A stretch of DNA of 46,588 nt from Actinomycetota bacterium. Its GTDB lineage: Bacteria > Actinomycetota > Coriobacteriia > Anaerosomatales > JAUXNU01. Below the pieces are notes generated by a model. It saw only the letters and a program-made list of their open reading frames with translations, was not told the DNA's origin and did not search any database. The stretch spans positions 1 through 46,588 of the forward strand of contig JAUXNU010000032.1 in the NCBI GenBank assembly GCA_030682655.1, written 5' to 3'. The first letter of the stretch is position 1. Each line of letters begins with the position of its first letter. Positions 1-9,635 of this stretch are shown in pieces. The position numbers and the translations under genes were made by a program.

Positions 1-1898
1 AGCGCGAGAATCGCGATGACGTCGGCGAACGTCTCCGGCTTCATACGCTTGAGGAGCTGCCTCATGCCCGGCGACTCGATCTGGAACACGCCGCTCGTAT
101 CGCCGCGCTGCATCAGCGCGAACAACTCCGGGTCGTCGAGCGGGATCTGCTCGGGGTCGATACGCACGCCGTGGTTCTTCTCGATGTTGCTGATCGCCTT
201 TGCGATGACCGTAAGGGTACGCAGGCCGAGGAAGTCCATCTTGAGCAGGCCGAGATCGGCGATGGTGTTGCCCTCGTACTGCGTGACGACGGCATCGCAC
301 TTGGTGTCGCGCTTGACCGGAGTGTAGTAGAAGAGCGGGTCGCGGCAGATCACGACACCGGCTGCATGCACACCCTCACCTCGGACGATGCCTTCGAGCG
401 CCTTGGCCGCGTCCACGATGCGCGACGTATCGGGATTGGACTTGTAGTCCTCCTTCAGGTCCGGGTTCTGCTTGAGCGACATGTCGATCGTCGCCCCGAG
501 CTCGTCGAGGATCATCTTGGAGATGCGGTCCGGCACACCATACGGATAGCCAAGGACACGGCCCGCGTCGCGCACGGCCGCCCGCGCCTTCATCGTGTTG
601 AACGTGATGATCTGGGCCACGCGGTCCTGGCCGTATTTCTCTCGGACGTACTCGATGACCTCGCCACGGCGCTCGTCATCGAAGTCGATGTCGATGTCGG
701 GCATCTCGGTGCGCTCCGGGTTGAGGAATCGCTCGAACAGCAGCCCGTTGGCGATCGGGTCGAGATTCGTGATGCCCAGCGAGTACGCGATGATCGAACC
801 CGCCGCCGAACCACGCCCCGGACCCACTCCGATGTCGTGCGCCTTCGCCCAGGACACGAAGTCCTGGACGATCAGGAAGTAGGCCGCGAATCCCTTGTCG
901 GCGATGACGGCCAGCTCGTGCTCGAGACGCTCCATAGCCTCCGGCGGCACAGGATCGCCGAAGCGCGCCCTGAGGCCCTCGATGCACTGCTCGCGCAGGT
1001 AGGTGTCGAGAGTGTGCTCGACCGGCACCTCGTACGCGGGCAGGAGAACCTTGCCGAACTCAAGCTCCACGTCGCAACGATCGGCGATCGCGATCGTGTT
1101 CGAGATCGCTTCGGGATAGGCCGAGAACACCTGCTCCATGTCCTCGGCGGTCTTCATGTAGAACTCCTCGCACGAGAACTTCATGCGCTTGGTGTCCTCG
1201 AGCATCGACCCGGTGCCGATGCAAAGCAGCATGTCCTGCGCGATCGCATCCTCGGGATGGATGTAGTGGATGTCGTTCGTGGCCACGAGCGGCAGGCCCA
1301 TCTCCCTGCCGAGGCCTGCAATAGCCTCAATCAGCTGCGCCTGTGTCGTGCCGTTGTCCGACGTGATGCCCTGATTCTGGATCTCGAGGTAGAAGTTGCC
1401 CTCGCCGAAGATGCCCGCGTACGTCTCCGCCCAGTGCCGCGCATCGTCGGCCTGCCCGTTCTCGAACGACTTGCTCACGATGCCCGACATGCACGCGCTC
1501 GTGGCGATGAGTCCGTCGCTGTGCTTCTGCAGCAGTTCGAGGTCCACCTGGGGTTTGTAGTAGAAACCGGCGACTGCGGCGTCGCTCACGAGTGCCATGA
1601 GATTGCGGTAGCCGGTGTTGTTTCTGGCGAGCAGGAGCAAATGGTAGAGACGCGGTTTGCCGTCGCGCTTCATTCTCGAATCAGGTGTGAAGTAGATCTC
1701 ACAGCCGATGACCGGCTTGATTCCCGCCTCCTTGGCGGCCTTATAGAACTCGACGGCGCCGTACATCGCACCGTGGTCGGTGATGGCAAGCGAGCCCATC
1801 TCAAGGGAGCGCGCGCGGTCCACGAGGTCCTTGACGCGAGCCGCGCCGTCAAGGAGCGAGTACTCGGAATGTGTATGCAGGTGGACGAAGCCGGTCAT
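1..1898 (-). CDS. dnaE: DNA polymerase III alpha subunit, 5' part (gene continues past window start)
   Basis: Replicative polymerase catalytic subunit; about 632 N-terminal residues lie in the window and the C-terminal half is cut off by the edge. The ATG at 1898 opens on the PHP-domain motif HLHTHSEYSLLDG. Further in are GPGRGSAAGS and the acidic active-site motif PDIDIDFDDER of family C polymerases. No exonuclease insertion is seen, so this is DnaE rather than PolC. The ATG lies 4 bp after the stop of the TrpR-like gene, so the two are probably co-transcribed. The + strand open frame over this stretch is a GC-rich shadow. Confidence 0.96.
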   Translation of the reverse strand, partial: MTGFVHLHTHSEYSLLDGAARVKDLVDRARSLEMGSLAITDHGAMYGAVEFYKAAKEAGIKPVIGCEIYFTPDSRMKRDGKPRLYHLLLLARNNTGYRNLMALVSDAAVAGFYYKPQVDLELLQKHSDGLIATSACMSGIVSKSFENGQADDARHWAETYAGIFGEGNFYLEIQNQGITSDNGTTQAQLIEAIAGLGREMGLPLVATNDIHYIHPEDAIAQDMLLCIGTGSMLEDTKRMKFSCEEFYMKTAEDMEQVFSAYPEAISNTIAIADRCDVELEFGKVLLPAYEVPVEHTLDTYLREQCIEGLRARFGDPVPPEAMERLEHELAVIADKGFAAYFLIVQDFVSWAKAHDIGVGPGRGSAAGSIIAYSLGITNLDPIANGLLFERFLNPERTEMPDIDIDFDDERRGEVIEYVREKYGQDRVAQIITFNTMKARAAVRDAGRVLGYPYGVPDRISKMILDELGATIDMSLKQNPDLKEDYKSNPDTSRIVDAAKALEGIVRGEGVHAAGVVICRDPLFYYTPVKRDTKCDAVVTQYEGNTIADLGLLKMDFLGLRTLTVIAKAISNIEKNHGVRIDPEQIPLDDPELFALMQRGDTSGVFQIESPGMRQLLKRMKPETFADVIAILA

Positions 1899-1902
1899 CG
1901 TG

Positions 1903-2211
1903 CTACTTCGGCGCCTCCTCATCCTCGCGCAGACGCGCGAGGACAGCGGTATAGCCGTCCGCCCCATAGTTGAGGCACTTGCTGACGCGGGAGATGGTGG
2001 TCGCGGACGCACCCGTGACTTCCTGGATGCTTGCGTAGTGCCCGCCGGCGGCGAGCATCTTTGCGACGTGAAGTCGCTGCGCCATGTCGTGGATCTCGCG
2101 AATCGTGCACAGATCCTGCAGCAGGGCGTACGCCTCATCGGTGTCGCGCAGCGCGAGAATTGCGCGGCACAACTCCTCGACCTCGTCGGTTCTCAGACGG
2201 TCATCGGCCAT
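1903..2211 (-). CDS. YerC/YecD-family TrpR-like DNA-binding regulator
   Basis: A 102-residue helix-turn-helix protein of the Trp-repressor superfamily. The core has LCTIREIHDMAQRLHVAKML followed by a recognition helix region with GASATTISRVSKCL, as in the YerC/YecD family. I chose the ATG at 2211, which gives the family's usual length. An in-frame GTG at 2244 would put translation start inside the 2239-2258 dyad, which looks like promoter or operator DNA. No adjacent tryptophan genes are present, so the ligand and targets are unknown. It sits just upstream of dnaE in the same direction. Confidence 0.85.
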   Translation of the reverse strand: MADDRLRTDEVEELCRAILALRDTDEAYALLQDLCTIREIHDMAQRLHVAKMLAAGGHYASIQEVTGASATTISRVSKCLNYGADGYTAVLARLREDEEAPK

Positions 2212-2238
2212 GACGGGGTGCGTCCCTGATCCTCTCCC

Positions 2239-2258
2239 AGACACAATATGATGTGTCT
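2239..2258 (-). promoter_or_regulatory. 20-bp dyad upstream of the TrpR-like gene, candidate operator
   Basis: Perfect 7-bp arms AGACACA and TGTGTCT are separated by 6 bp. On the minus strand the centre reads CATATT, a possible -10 element, about 30 bp before the chosen ATG. The position fits an autoregulatory operator, but I found no convincing -35, so the promoter is an inference. Confidence 0.5.
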
Positions 2259-2374
2259 AGTCTAGCACGCACCCGCGACATATCGGGCCTGCGGATAGCC
2301 GAACGGCCGGTCACTCCGACAGGCGGCAGACCCTCCGTAGCGGCATCGCCGGAACCCCGCGCAACCCTGGACGT

Positions 2375-3124
2375 CTACTTGACGGTGTTGGTCAGCACGC
2401 CGATGCCCTCGATCTCGATCTCAACGGTGTCGCCCGACAGAATCGGACCGATACCCGACGGGGTGCCGGTGAGAACGATGTCGCCCGGAACGAGCGTCAT
2501 GACGTTGCTGATGAAGGCAACCAGCTCGAACGGGTCCCAGATCATGTCGGACGTCCGCGCGGACTGGCGCACCTCGCCGTTGACCCTGCACTGGACGAGC
2601 AGGTCGCGCGGGTCGATGTCCGTGTCGACCCAGGGACCGAGCGGGCAGAAGCCGTCGAAGCTCTTGGCCCGCGTCCACTGCCCGTCGCGGCGCTGGATGT
2701 CGCGGGCGGTCACGTCGTTCGCGCACGTGTAGCCAAGGATGTTCTGGCGCACCTCCGCAACACTGGCACCATGCGTTCGCCGCCCGATCACAACGGCGAG
2801 CTCGGCCTCGTGGTCGACTCGTCCCGCGTTCTTCGGCAGCTCGATGATTCCACCCGGAGTGTTCAAGGTCGTGGGCGGCTTGAGGAAGATGACGGGCTCG
2901 TCAGGGATGGCGTGCCCCATCTCCTCGGCGTGGCCGCGATAGTTGATTCCGACACACACGATCTTGGTCGGCACGACCGGTGCGAGCAGCTCCGCGGTGC
3001 AAAGGCCTATGTTTCCCTCGGGCTCCCACGCGGCGAAGGGCTCGTCGGTGATGAGCGTCACGCTGGCATCGTCGGCAAGACCGTACCGACAATCACCGTC
3101 GCTGATCACGCGGACGACCCTCAT
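2375..3124 (-). CDS. Fumarylacetoacetate hydrolase family protein
   Basis: A 249-residue protein of the FAH fold, metal-dependent enzymes that cleave or decarboxylate 2-oxo-acid-like substrates. Visible family motifs are VGINYRGHAEEMG, the LKPPTTLNTPGG stretch, metal-ligand region VDHEAELAVVIG and the C-terminal LTGTPSGIGP. The ATG at 3124 is preceded by GGAGG at good spacing. A longer open frame to 3286 runs into cimA and has no family similarity, so it was rejected. It lies 41 bp downstream of cimA and may share its transcript. The substrate cannot be told; acylpyruvase or oxaloacetate decarboxylase-type activity is possible. Confidence 0.9.
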   Translation of the reverse strand: MRVVRVISDGDCRYGLADDASVTLITDEPFAAWEPEGNIGLCTAELLAPVVPTKIVCVGINYRGHAEEMGHAIPDEPVIFLKPPTTLNTPGGIIELPKNAGRVDHEAELAVVIGRRTHGASVAEVRQNILGYTCANDVTARDIQRRDGQWTRAKSFDGFCPLGPWVDTDIDPRDLLVQCRVNGEVRQSARTSDMIWDPFELVAFISNVMTLVPGDIVLTGTPSGIGPILSGDTVEIEIEGIGVLTNTVK

Positions 3125-3165
3125 CGTGCCCCTCCGAACCGCTTCGTTGGAACTCCCCTTGAGAG

Positions 3166-4749
3166 TTAAGTTCCATGAGCGGCGGGGTTCTCCTGCCGAG
3201 GATGGGACAGGCCGTAGTCGACGGAGTCGACGAGTGCCTCCCAGGAGGCCTCGATGATGTTCTCGGAAACGCCGACTGTCCCCCAACCCTTGTCGCGGTC
3301 GGAAGACTCGATGAGAACGCGAGTCACCGCGCCGGTGCCCTTCTTCTCATCGAGCACGCGCACCTTGAAGTCGGTGAGCGCGATGTGTTCGAGGTCCGGG
3401 TAGAACGCGCCGATGGCGATGCGGAGCGCTTTGTCGAGCGCGTTGACGGGACCGTTGCCCTCGGCCGTGGCGATGTATCGGTGCCCGCCGACGTGGATCT
3501 TGATGGTGGCCTCGGTCATGACCTTGCCGTCCTCGCGCTTCTCCATGAGGCAGCGGAACGACTCGAGCCTGAAGAACGACTTGTACGTGCCAAGGCGCTT
3601 CTTGAGCATGATCTCCAGCGACGCGTCTGCGGCTTCGAACGAGTAGCCTGCGTGCTCGAGCTCCTTGATGCTGTCGAGCACCTGGCCGACGGTCTCGGGG
3701 TCGGACGTCAAGTCGATGCCCATCTCCTTGGCCTTGATGGTCAGGCTCGCGCGGCCGGCCATCTCGCTCACCACCACGCGTGCGAGGTTGCCGACAGCTG
3801 TAGGATCGATGTGTTCGTACGCGGTACGCAACCGCGCGGCGGCGCTCACGTGGATGCCGCCCTTGTGCGCGAAGGCACTCGCGCCCACGTATGGCTGGTG
3901 CGGATACGGACTGAGATTCGCCGTCTCCGCAACGAAGTGGCTGACCTCGCTGAGCAGCTTCAGCTGTTCAGCGTCGATGCAGTCGTCACCCATCTTGAGC
4001 ACAAGCGATGCGATGATCGCCACGAGGTCGGCGTTGCCCGCACGCTCACCATAGCCGTTCATCGTGCCCTGGACGTGCTCGCATCCTGCATCGATCGCAA
4101 GCAGGGAGTTCGCGATGGCGCATCCTGCGTCGTTGTGCGCGTGGATACCGAGCGGTGCATCGACCACGAGCTTGACGGCATTCACCGCTCGCAGGATCTC
4201 ATGGGGCATGGTGCCGCCATTGGTGTCGCACAGAACGATCGCGGCGGCCCCCGCCTTGGCAGCAACCTGGCAGACCTCGATCGCGTAGCCTGCGTTGTTC
4301 GCGTAGCCGTCGAAGAAGTGCTCGGCGTCAAAGAACACGGTGCGGCCCTGCGCCTTGAGGTAGGCCACCGTGTCCGCGACCATCGCGAGGTTCTCCTCGA
4401 GCGTAGCGTGCAGCGTTTCGGTCACGTGCAGGTCCCACGCCTTGCCGAAGATGCACAGCGCCTTCGCGCCGGTGTCGAGCAGCGCACCCACCTGAGGGTC
4501 GTCTTCGACTTCGGTGTCCTTGCGACGAGTGGAACCGAACGCCGAAATCACCGCCTGCGCGAGGTTAAGGTCGCGGGCACGCACGAAGAACTCCGTGTCC
4601 TTCGGGTTGGCTCCCGGCCAGCCGCCCTCGATGTAGTGCACGCCCAGGTCGTCGAGCCGAGCACAGATGCGCAGCTTGTCCTCGACCGAGAGCGAGAGCC
4701 CCTCGCGCTGGGTGCCGTCACGCAACGTGGTGTCGTAGAGCGTAACCAT
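3166..4749 (-). CDS. cimA: (R)-citramalate synthase
   Basis: A 527-residue enzyme condensing pyruvate and acetyl-CoA to citramalate, the threonine-independent route to 2-oxobutyrate for isoleucine. The N-terminal catalytic barrel opens with LYDTTLRDGTQREG and has the metal-binding motif GIHAHNDAGCAIANS. A linker and a LeuA-dimer regulatory domain follow over roughly the last 150 residues. IEGGWPGANPKD after the first strand is typical of the long CimA type rather than LeuA. The gene begins 36 bp after ilvE ends. No threonine deaminase is in the window, which fits a citramalate pathway. Confidence 0.93.
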   Translation of the reverse strand: MVTLYDTTLRDGTQREGLSLSVEDKLRICARLDDLGVHYIEGGWPGANPKDTEFFVRARDLNLAQAVISAFGSTRRKDTEVEDDPQVGALLDTGAKALCIFGKAWDLHVTETLHATLEENLAMVADTVAYLKAQGRTVFFDAEHFFDGYANNAGYAIEVCQVAAKAGAAAIVLCDTNGGTMPHEILRAVNAVKLVVDAPLGIHAHNDAGCAIANSLLAIDAGCEHVQGTMNGYGERAGNADLVAIIASLVLKMGDDCIDAEQLKLLSEVSHFVAETANLSPYPHQPYVGASAFAHKGGIHVSAAARLRTAYEHIDPTAVGNLARVVVSEMAGRASLTIKAKEMGIDLTSDPETVGQVLDSIKELEHAGYSFEAADASLEIMLKKRLGTYKSFFRLESFRCLMEKREDGKVMTEATIKIHVGGHRYIATAEGNGPVNALDKALRIAIGAFYPDLEHIALTDFKVRVLDEKKGTGAVTRVLIESSDRDKGWGTVGVSENIIEASWEALVDSVDYGLSHPRQENPAAHGT

Positions 4750-4785
4750 TCGATCCCCCGGGACCTCTCTCCTTGGCAGATATCC

Positions 4786-5700
4786 CTAGACGCGGTCCAG
4801 CCACGCCTCGTAAGCAGGCTCCTTGCCAAGGACGATGCGGAAGAACGTCTCCTGCAGGTCCTTGGTGATCGGGCCCGGATCGCCGATCCGGCGGCCATCG
4901 ACCGAGTTCACCGGCACTACCTCGGCGGCCGAACCGGTCATGAACATCTCGTCGGCGGTGTACAGCTCGGTGCGGACCATCGAACGCTCGACGACCTCGA
5001 TACCCTTGTCGCGCGCGATCCTCATGATGGAGTCGCGGGTGATGCCTTCGAGCACGCCATCGGAGATCGGCGGAGTCGCCAGCACACCGTCGCGGATGAT
5101 GAAGAGGTTCTCGCCGGTGCCCTCGCAGACCTTGCCGTCTTCGTTGAGCAAGACCGCTTCGGCGTATCCATGCTTGTTCGCCTCGATGCGGGCGAGCGAG
5201 GAGTTCAGGTAGTTCGCGGTCGCCTTGATCGCGGGAGGACTGGCGTTGATCGAGCGCTGGCGCCACGACGACACGCCGACGGCGACCCCGTGCAGAACCG
5301 CGTCCTCACCGAGGTAGGTGTCCCATGGCCACGCCGCGACCGTCACGTTCACCGGTGCAGGAAGCGGATCGAGTCCCATGACTCCGTAGCCGCGAAACGC
5401 CAGCGGACGGATGTAGCAGGACCGCAGGCCGTTCACGCGGATCGTGTCCTTCACGACCTCGACCATCTCCTCGGGAGAGTAGTCGAGATCCATGAGCAGC
5501 ATGCGCGCCGACCGGTCGAATCGCTTCATGTGGTCGAGGAGCCGGAAGACCGCAGGACCGTCGGCGGTCTCGTAGCACCGGATGCCCTCGAAGATGCCGC
5601 TGCCGTAGTGCAGCGCGTGGGTAAGAACATGGACCTGGGCGGCATCCCAGTCCACAAGCGTGCCGTCCATCCAGATCTTGTCCACCTTGGGCAAAGACAT
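4786..5700 (-). CDS. ilvE: Branched-chain amino acid aminotransferase
   Basis: A 304-residue fold-type IV PLP aminotransferase that makes valine, leucine and isoleucine from their 2-oxoacids with glutamate. Motifs are ALHYGSGIFEGIRCYET near residue 30, the PLP lysine in IKATANYLNSS, and EGTGENLFI. The ATG at 5700 follows AAAGGGGACGAGAG. It is the first gene of the ilvE-cimA-FAH run. The 107 bp before it hold a possible -10 (TACACT) but no clear -35. Confidence 0.93.
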   Translation of the reverse strand: MSLPKVDKIWMDGTLVDWDAAQVHVLTHALHYGSGIFEGIRCYETADGPAVFRLLDHMKRFDRSARMLLMDLDYSPEEMVEVVKDTIRVNGLRSCYIRPLAFRGYGVMGLDPLPAPVNVTVAAWPWDTYLGEDAVLHGVAVGVSSWRQRSINASPPAIKATANYLNSSLARIEANKHGYAEAVLLNEDGKVCEGTGENLFIIRDGVLATPPISDGVLEGITRDSIMRIARDKGIEVVERSMVRTELYTADEMFMTGSAAEVVPVNSVDGRRIGDPGPITKDLQETFFRIVLGKEPAYEAWLDRV

Positions 5701-5807
5701 CTCTCGTCCCCTTTCGTGCTCTCACGCTGTGAGGAACCAGTGTAGCGGAGGCTAGCACGATGCCCTAGTCACGACCACTCCCGGGGAGCGCGCGGGGTGA
5801 TCTCGAG

Positions 5808-8414
5808 CTACTTCGAACACTCCCGCGGAAGCGTCAGCGTGAATTTCGAGCCGACCCCCTCCTCGCTGATGAGCGTGACTTCACCCCCGAGCATGCGCGC
5901 ATACTCCCTCGAAAGGGCGAGCCCCAGACCGGTTCCCTTGAACTTGGCCCGATCCGGGAAGTCCACCTGCGTGAAGGGCTCGAACACCCGCTCCTGCATC
6001 TCGGCCGGTATGCCGGGGCCGGTATCCGAGACAGAGAACGCCACTGTGCCGGTGGGAAGCACGGCCACCTCCAGACACACCTCACCGACCTCGGTGAACT
6101 TCACGGCGTTACCCGCGAGGTTAAGCAGGATCTGCCGGAGCTTGCCGCCGTCCGAGAGAATCATGTGCTCGCCCACAAGGGAGTGGAAACGAACGTCGAC
6201 ACCTTTGTCCTGCGCTTCCGGCCTGACCGCCTCGGCAACCTCACTCGCGATAGCCACCGTGTCGATGCGCTCCCGCTTCAGCACAACCTTGCCGGCCTCC
6301 ACCTTCGACAGGTCCAGTATGTCGTCGATGAGGCACAGGAGGTGCTTGCCTGAGCCGTTGATCATGCCGATCTGCTGTCGCTGCTCATCGGAAAGCGGTC
6401 CGGCAAGCCCCTGCAGTAGAACGCCCGAGAACCCGATCACCGAATTCAGGGGAGTCCGCAGTTCGTGGCTCATGTTCGCGAGGAAGGTACTCTTGGCCGC
6501 ACTCGCCTGCTCGAGCTGTTCGTTGGTGCCGTGCAGCAGCTCGTTCAAGGACTGCAGTTCCTCGTTGACCGCGTCGAGCTCTTCGTTGGCGGCGGCAAGC
6601 TCTGCCGTGCGCAAGACGACAATGGATTCGAGTTCGTCTCGATACACGCCGAGCTCCATCTCGTCGCGGACGCGTTCGCTGATGTCAAAGATGACGCCCT
6701 CCAGCCGCGTCTCGTCCTCCGGACCACTGATGGCCTCTCCGAACTCCTCGACCCATCGGATAGTGCCGTCCTCGTGGCGGATCCTGTACTTCAGGTGGAA
6801 GGGCTTTCCCAGGTCCACCGAACTGGCGATCTCGACGCGGATTCTCTCGATATCGTCGGCACTGCAGATCTCAGAGTATGAGACCGTCCCGTCGAGGAAC
6901 TCCTCACGTCTCACGCCGGTGAGTGTTTGGATCTCCTCGTTCAGGTAGTGCATCGTCCACTCAGGATCGTTCGCACACACGTACACCACACCGGGCATGT
7001 TCTCGGCGATGAGCCGGAACCGCATCTCGCTCTCCCGAAGAGATCTCTCGGCGCTCCTTCGCTCGGTGACGTCACTCCCGATGGCGAGGAACATGGGCCT
7101 GTCACCGGCCCGGCTCAACTGCAGCATGACCTCGGCAGGATAGGTGGTCCCGTCCTTTCGGCAACAGGTGATCTCGGCGACAACGGACTCGTTACCGCTC
7201 TCCTTCAGGACCGAAAGCGTCTCGCGGAAGACGTCCGGCGTGGGTTCGACGATCACATCCAGGGGAGTCATTTCGCAGAGATCACCGGTGTCGTAACCGA
7301 GGTTCAGAAGCGCCCCCTTGTTGGCGAAGAGGAACCGAAGCGTCTCGGCATCGAAAGTACAGATCTCGTTCGCGCTCTGTTCGATAACATCACGAAGCCA
7401 CGCCGTCTCGCGCTCCGACTCGTACAGATCCCGGTAGAACCGCACGCGCCGGTGGCGCCAGATGAGAGCGGCGTCCACCGCGACGATCGTCGCGGTGGAC
7501 GCGAACAAGGCCAGGAACAGAGAGAGTCGGCTACTGAGTCCCGCGTATGCCTCATCGCGATCGACACTCGCGACGAGAGACCACGGCGAGTCGGGCACCT
7601 GCTGCATGACGGCCACGACAGAGTCCCCGCTGTGACCGACGGCCTCCGCGAATCCCTCTTCCCCAAGGACGGCCCGGGCCACCGGCACATCCTCGTCGAT
7701 AGGGATACGGTCCTCCAGGGCAGCGAGCCCCGTCCGAGTGCAGTCATTCAGGACAAGCGCGTAATCGCCCTCACGGCGAGCGATGATTGTCTGGTTGGTG
7801 GAACTCGGAAGCGGCCAAGACTCTAGGAAGGGATAGAGAAACACCTGGGGGTCTATGATCGCCACGACAGTGCCGACCACCTTGTCTTCCGAATCCGGAC
7901 CGTTGACCGGCACGATCAGGGCCATGTGAGGCTTGCCCCCGGCATCCTTGTGGATGTCCACGAACGTCACGCGGTCGGAGGGGAACTCGTCCACGGTCCC
8001 CTCCACGTGCCCGGAGGATACCTCCCAGGTCTCGCCCTCAGACCTCCTCAGCCCGCCGTCCGAATCCGTCACGTAGAAGCGCACGTAGTTCGGATTTCGC
8101 CCGAGCGCCCCAAGCCACGCATCGAGTTCGGCCTGCGCGACCGCGTCCCGCTCATCCTCGAGCGCCGCCGCCAGGACCGAAGCGAACGCCGGGTTGTCGT
8201 GCAAGACCTCGAACTCGGCTACTCTGTTGGCCCTCCACTCCCTGAGACGGGAGACCTTGAGATCAGCGATGCTCGTCAGCTGCGCCTCGGCCTCTTCATA
8301 CAGCTTGCGCTCCTCACTCCGGTAGACTGTGGTGCCCACGAGGGCAAGCGCGACGAGTCCGGCGACGATCAGGGATGGCAGTACGAGACCTTCGCCTTGC
8401 CTCCGCTCAGCCAT
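5808..8414 (-). CDS. Membrane sensor histidine kinase with extracytoplasmic sensor and two PAS domains
   Basis: An 868-residue orphan kinase. A first membrane helix near residues 13-30 is followed by a large extracytoplasmic region of Cache-like length. A second helix lies near 300-320. Two PAS domains span about 340-455 and 460-590 (second closing on GVIFDISERV), then a coiled coil. The HisKA box FLANMSHELRTPLNSVIGF has its phospho-histidine near residue 650. The ATPase boxes RQILLNLAGNAVKF, DTGPGIP and GTGLGLAL are intact. There is no receiver domain and no adjacent response regulator. The second ATG (8414) sits 6 nt after GGGAG; the first ATG (8420) would be too close. Confidence 0.92.
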   Translation of the reverse strand: MAERRQGEGLVLPSLIVAGLVALALVGTTVYRSEERKLYEEAEAQLTSIADLKVSRLREWRANRVAEFEVLHDNPAFASVLAAALEDERDAVAQAELDAWLGALGRNPNYVRFYVTDSDGGLRRSEGETWEVSSGHVEGTVDEFPSDRVTFVDIHKDAGGKPHMALIVPVNGPDSEDKVVGTVVAIIDPQVFLYPFLESWPLPSSTNQTIIARREGDYALVLNDCTRTGLAALEDRIPIDEDVPVARAVLGEEGFAEAVGHSGDSVVAVMQQVPDSPWSLVASVDRDEAYAGLSSRLSLFLALFASTATIVAVDAALIWRHRRVRFYRDLYESERETAWLRDVIEQSANEICTFDAETLRFLFANKGALLNLGYDTGDLCEMTPLDVIVEPTPDVFRETLSVLKESGNESVVAEITCCRKDGTTYPAEVMLQLSRAGDRPMFLAIGSDVTERRSAERSLRESEMRFRLIAENMPGVVYVCANDPEWTMHYLNEEIQTLTGVRREEFLDGTVSYSEICSADDIERIRVEIASSVDLGKPFHLKYRIRHEDGTIRWVEEFGEAISGPEDETRLEGVIFDISERVRDEMELGVYRDELESIVVLRTAELAAANEELDAVNEELQSLNELLHGTNEQLEQASAAKSTFLANMSHELRTPLNSVIGFSGVLLQGLAGPLSDEQRQQIGMINGSGKHLLCLIDDILDLSKVEAGKVVLKRERIDTVAIASEVAEAVRPEAQDKGVDVRFHSLVGEHMILSDGGKLRQILLNLAGNAVKFTEVGEVCLEVAVLPTGTVAFSVSDTGPGIPAEMQERVFEPFTQVDFPDRAKFKGTGLGLALSREYARMLGGEVTLISEEGVGSKFTLTLPRECSK

Positions 8415-8522
8415 TGCCATCTCCCAGTCGTCTTGCTCTTGGCTTCCGCTGCGGTGCGCGTGGCTCGGGATACGCGAAACCCGGGTGCCGCACCAAAGGT
8501 GCTGTCACACCTCTAGACTACA

Positions 8523-9635
8523 CTACGCCAGCCGCTCCAAGACGGCATCTCCCATGGCCGATGTGCCGAGCACCCTGTCCGGCGGAATGTCCTGGCCCGC
8601 GATGTCACGCGTGCGCCACCCGTCGTCGAGCACTCTCTCGATTGCGGCAGCCAGCCCGTCGGCAGCATCGTCCATGAAGAAGCTGTAGCGCAGCATGAGC
8701 TCGACGGACAGCAGCATCGCGAGCGGGTTCGCGACCCCTTGCCCTGCGATATCCGGCGCCGAGCCGTGACTCGGTTCGTAGAGTGCCGTGCTGTCGCCGA
8801 GCGACGCACTCGCGAGCATGCCGAGCGAGCCCGCGAGCATGCTGGCCTCATCGGACAGGATGTCGCCGAACATGTTCTCGGTGACCATGACGTCGTACTG
8901 CGCGGGATTGCGAATGAGCTGCATCGCGCTATTGTCCACGAGCTGGTCGACAAGCTCCACGTCCGCGAAATCGGTTTCGTGCAGCCGATGAACGACCTCG
9001 CGCCACAGCCTGGAACTCTCGAGCACGTTGGCCTTGTCGACCGAGTGGACGCGGTTCCCGCGACCCCGTGCGGCCTCAAAGGCCACACGTGCGATGCGCT
9101 CGATCTCGAACTCGCGATACTCCATCGTGTCGTACGCCCGCATGCCCGGGCCGCCACCGACGGCTGCTCCCGGCACGTCACGCTCGCGAGCGCGGTCGCC
9201 AAAGTACAGCCCGCCGGTCAACTCGCGCACGATGAGCATGTCGACGCCCTCGAGGAACTCGGGCTTGAGGCTGCTCGCGTCGCGCAGAGCCGGGAATATC
9301 CTCACAGGCCGTAGGTTCGCGTACAGCTCGAGTGACTTGCGCATGCCAAGGAGCCCCTGCTCCGGACGAGGTTTGTCCGGGTCGGTCGTGTCCCACTTCG
9401 GCCCTCCGATAGCCGCAAGCAGCACGGCATCGGCGCGTTTGGCCACGCGAAGTGTCTCCTCAGGCAGCGGTGAGCCAGTCTCGTCTATAGCCACTCCGCC
9501 AAGGAGCGCGCGCTCGTACTCGAACGCAACACCGTGACGTGCGCCGAGAACGTCGAGCACCTTGACCGCCTCGGCCGTGATCTCGGGACCGATGCCGTCA
9601 CCGGGTATGAGACATATGCGCAAGGGGCCCGTCAC
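8523..9635 (-). CDS. leuB: 3-isopropylmalate dehydrogenase
   Basis: A 370-residue NAD-dependent oxidative decarboxylase of leucine synthesis. [13 protein letters not shown]-type N-terminus, the substrate motif [10 protein letters not shown], and the NAD signature HGSAPDIAG with Asp-Ile at the cofactor-selecting positions are all present. It lacks the S-x-N motif seen in the paralogue at 36.1 kb, so the two are functionally distinct. The GTG start overlaps the leuD stop as GTGA, so the two genes are translationally coupled. Confidence 0.95.
   Translation of the reverse strand: MTGPLRICLIPGDGIGPEITAEAVKVLDVLGARHGVAFEYERALLGGVAIDETGSPLPEETLRVAKRADAVLLAAIGGPKWDTTDPDKPRPEQGLLGMRKSLELYANLRPVRIFPALRDASSLKPEFLEGVDMLIVRELTGGLYFGDRARERDVPGAAVGGGPGMRAYDTMEYREFEIERIARVAFEAARGRGNRVHSVDKANVLESSRLWREVVHRLHETDFADVELVDQLVDNSAMQLIRNPAQYDVMVTENMFGDILSDEASMLAGSLGMLASASLGDSTALYEPSHGSAPDIAGQGVANPLAMLLSVELMLRYSFFMDDAADGLAAAIERVLDDGWRTRDIAGQDIPPDRVLGTSAMGDAVLERLA

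Noticed and set aside
2212-2244. GTG start at 2244 for the TrpR-like regulator
   Set aside because: It lies inside the palindrome and adds 11 residues not typical of the family; the ATG at 2211 fits better.
3175-5745. Very long plus-strand open frame (856 codons) opposite cimA and ilvE
   Set aside because: Arg/Val/Asp-rich composition with no motifs, no ribosome site, and complete antisense overlap with clear enzymes; a GC-rich shadow. The same applies to long plus-strand frames at 171-1973, 19450-21804, 22991-24556 and 26532-28340.
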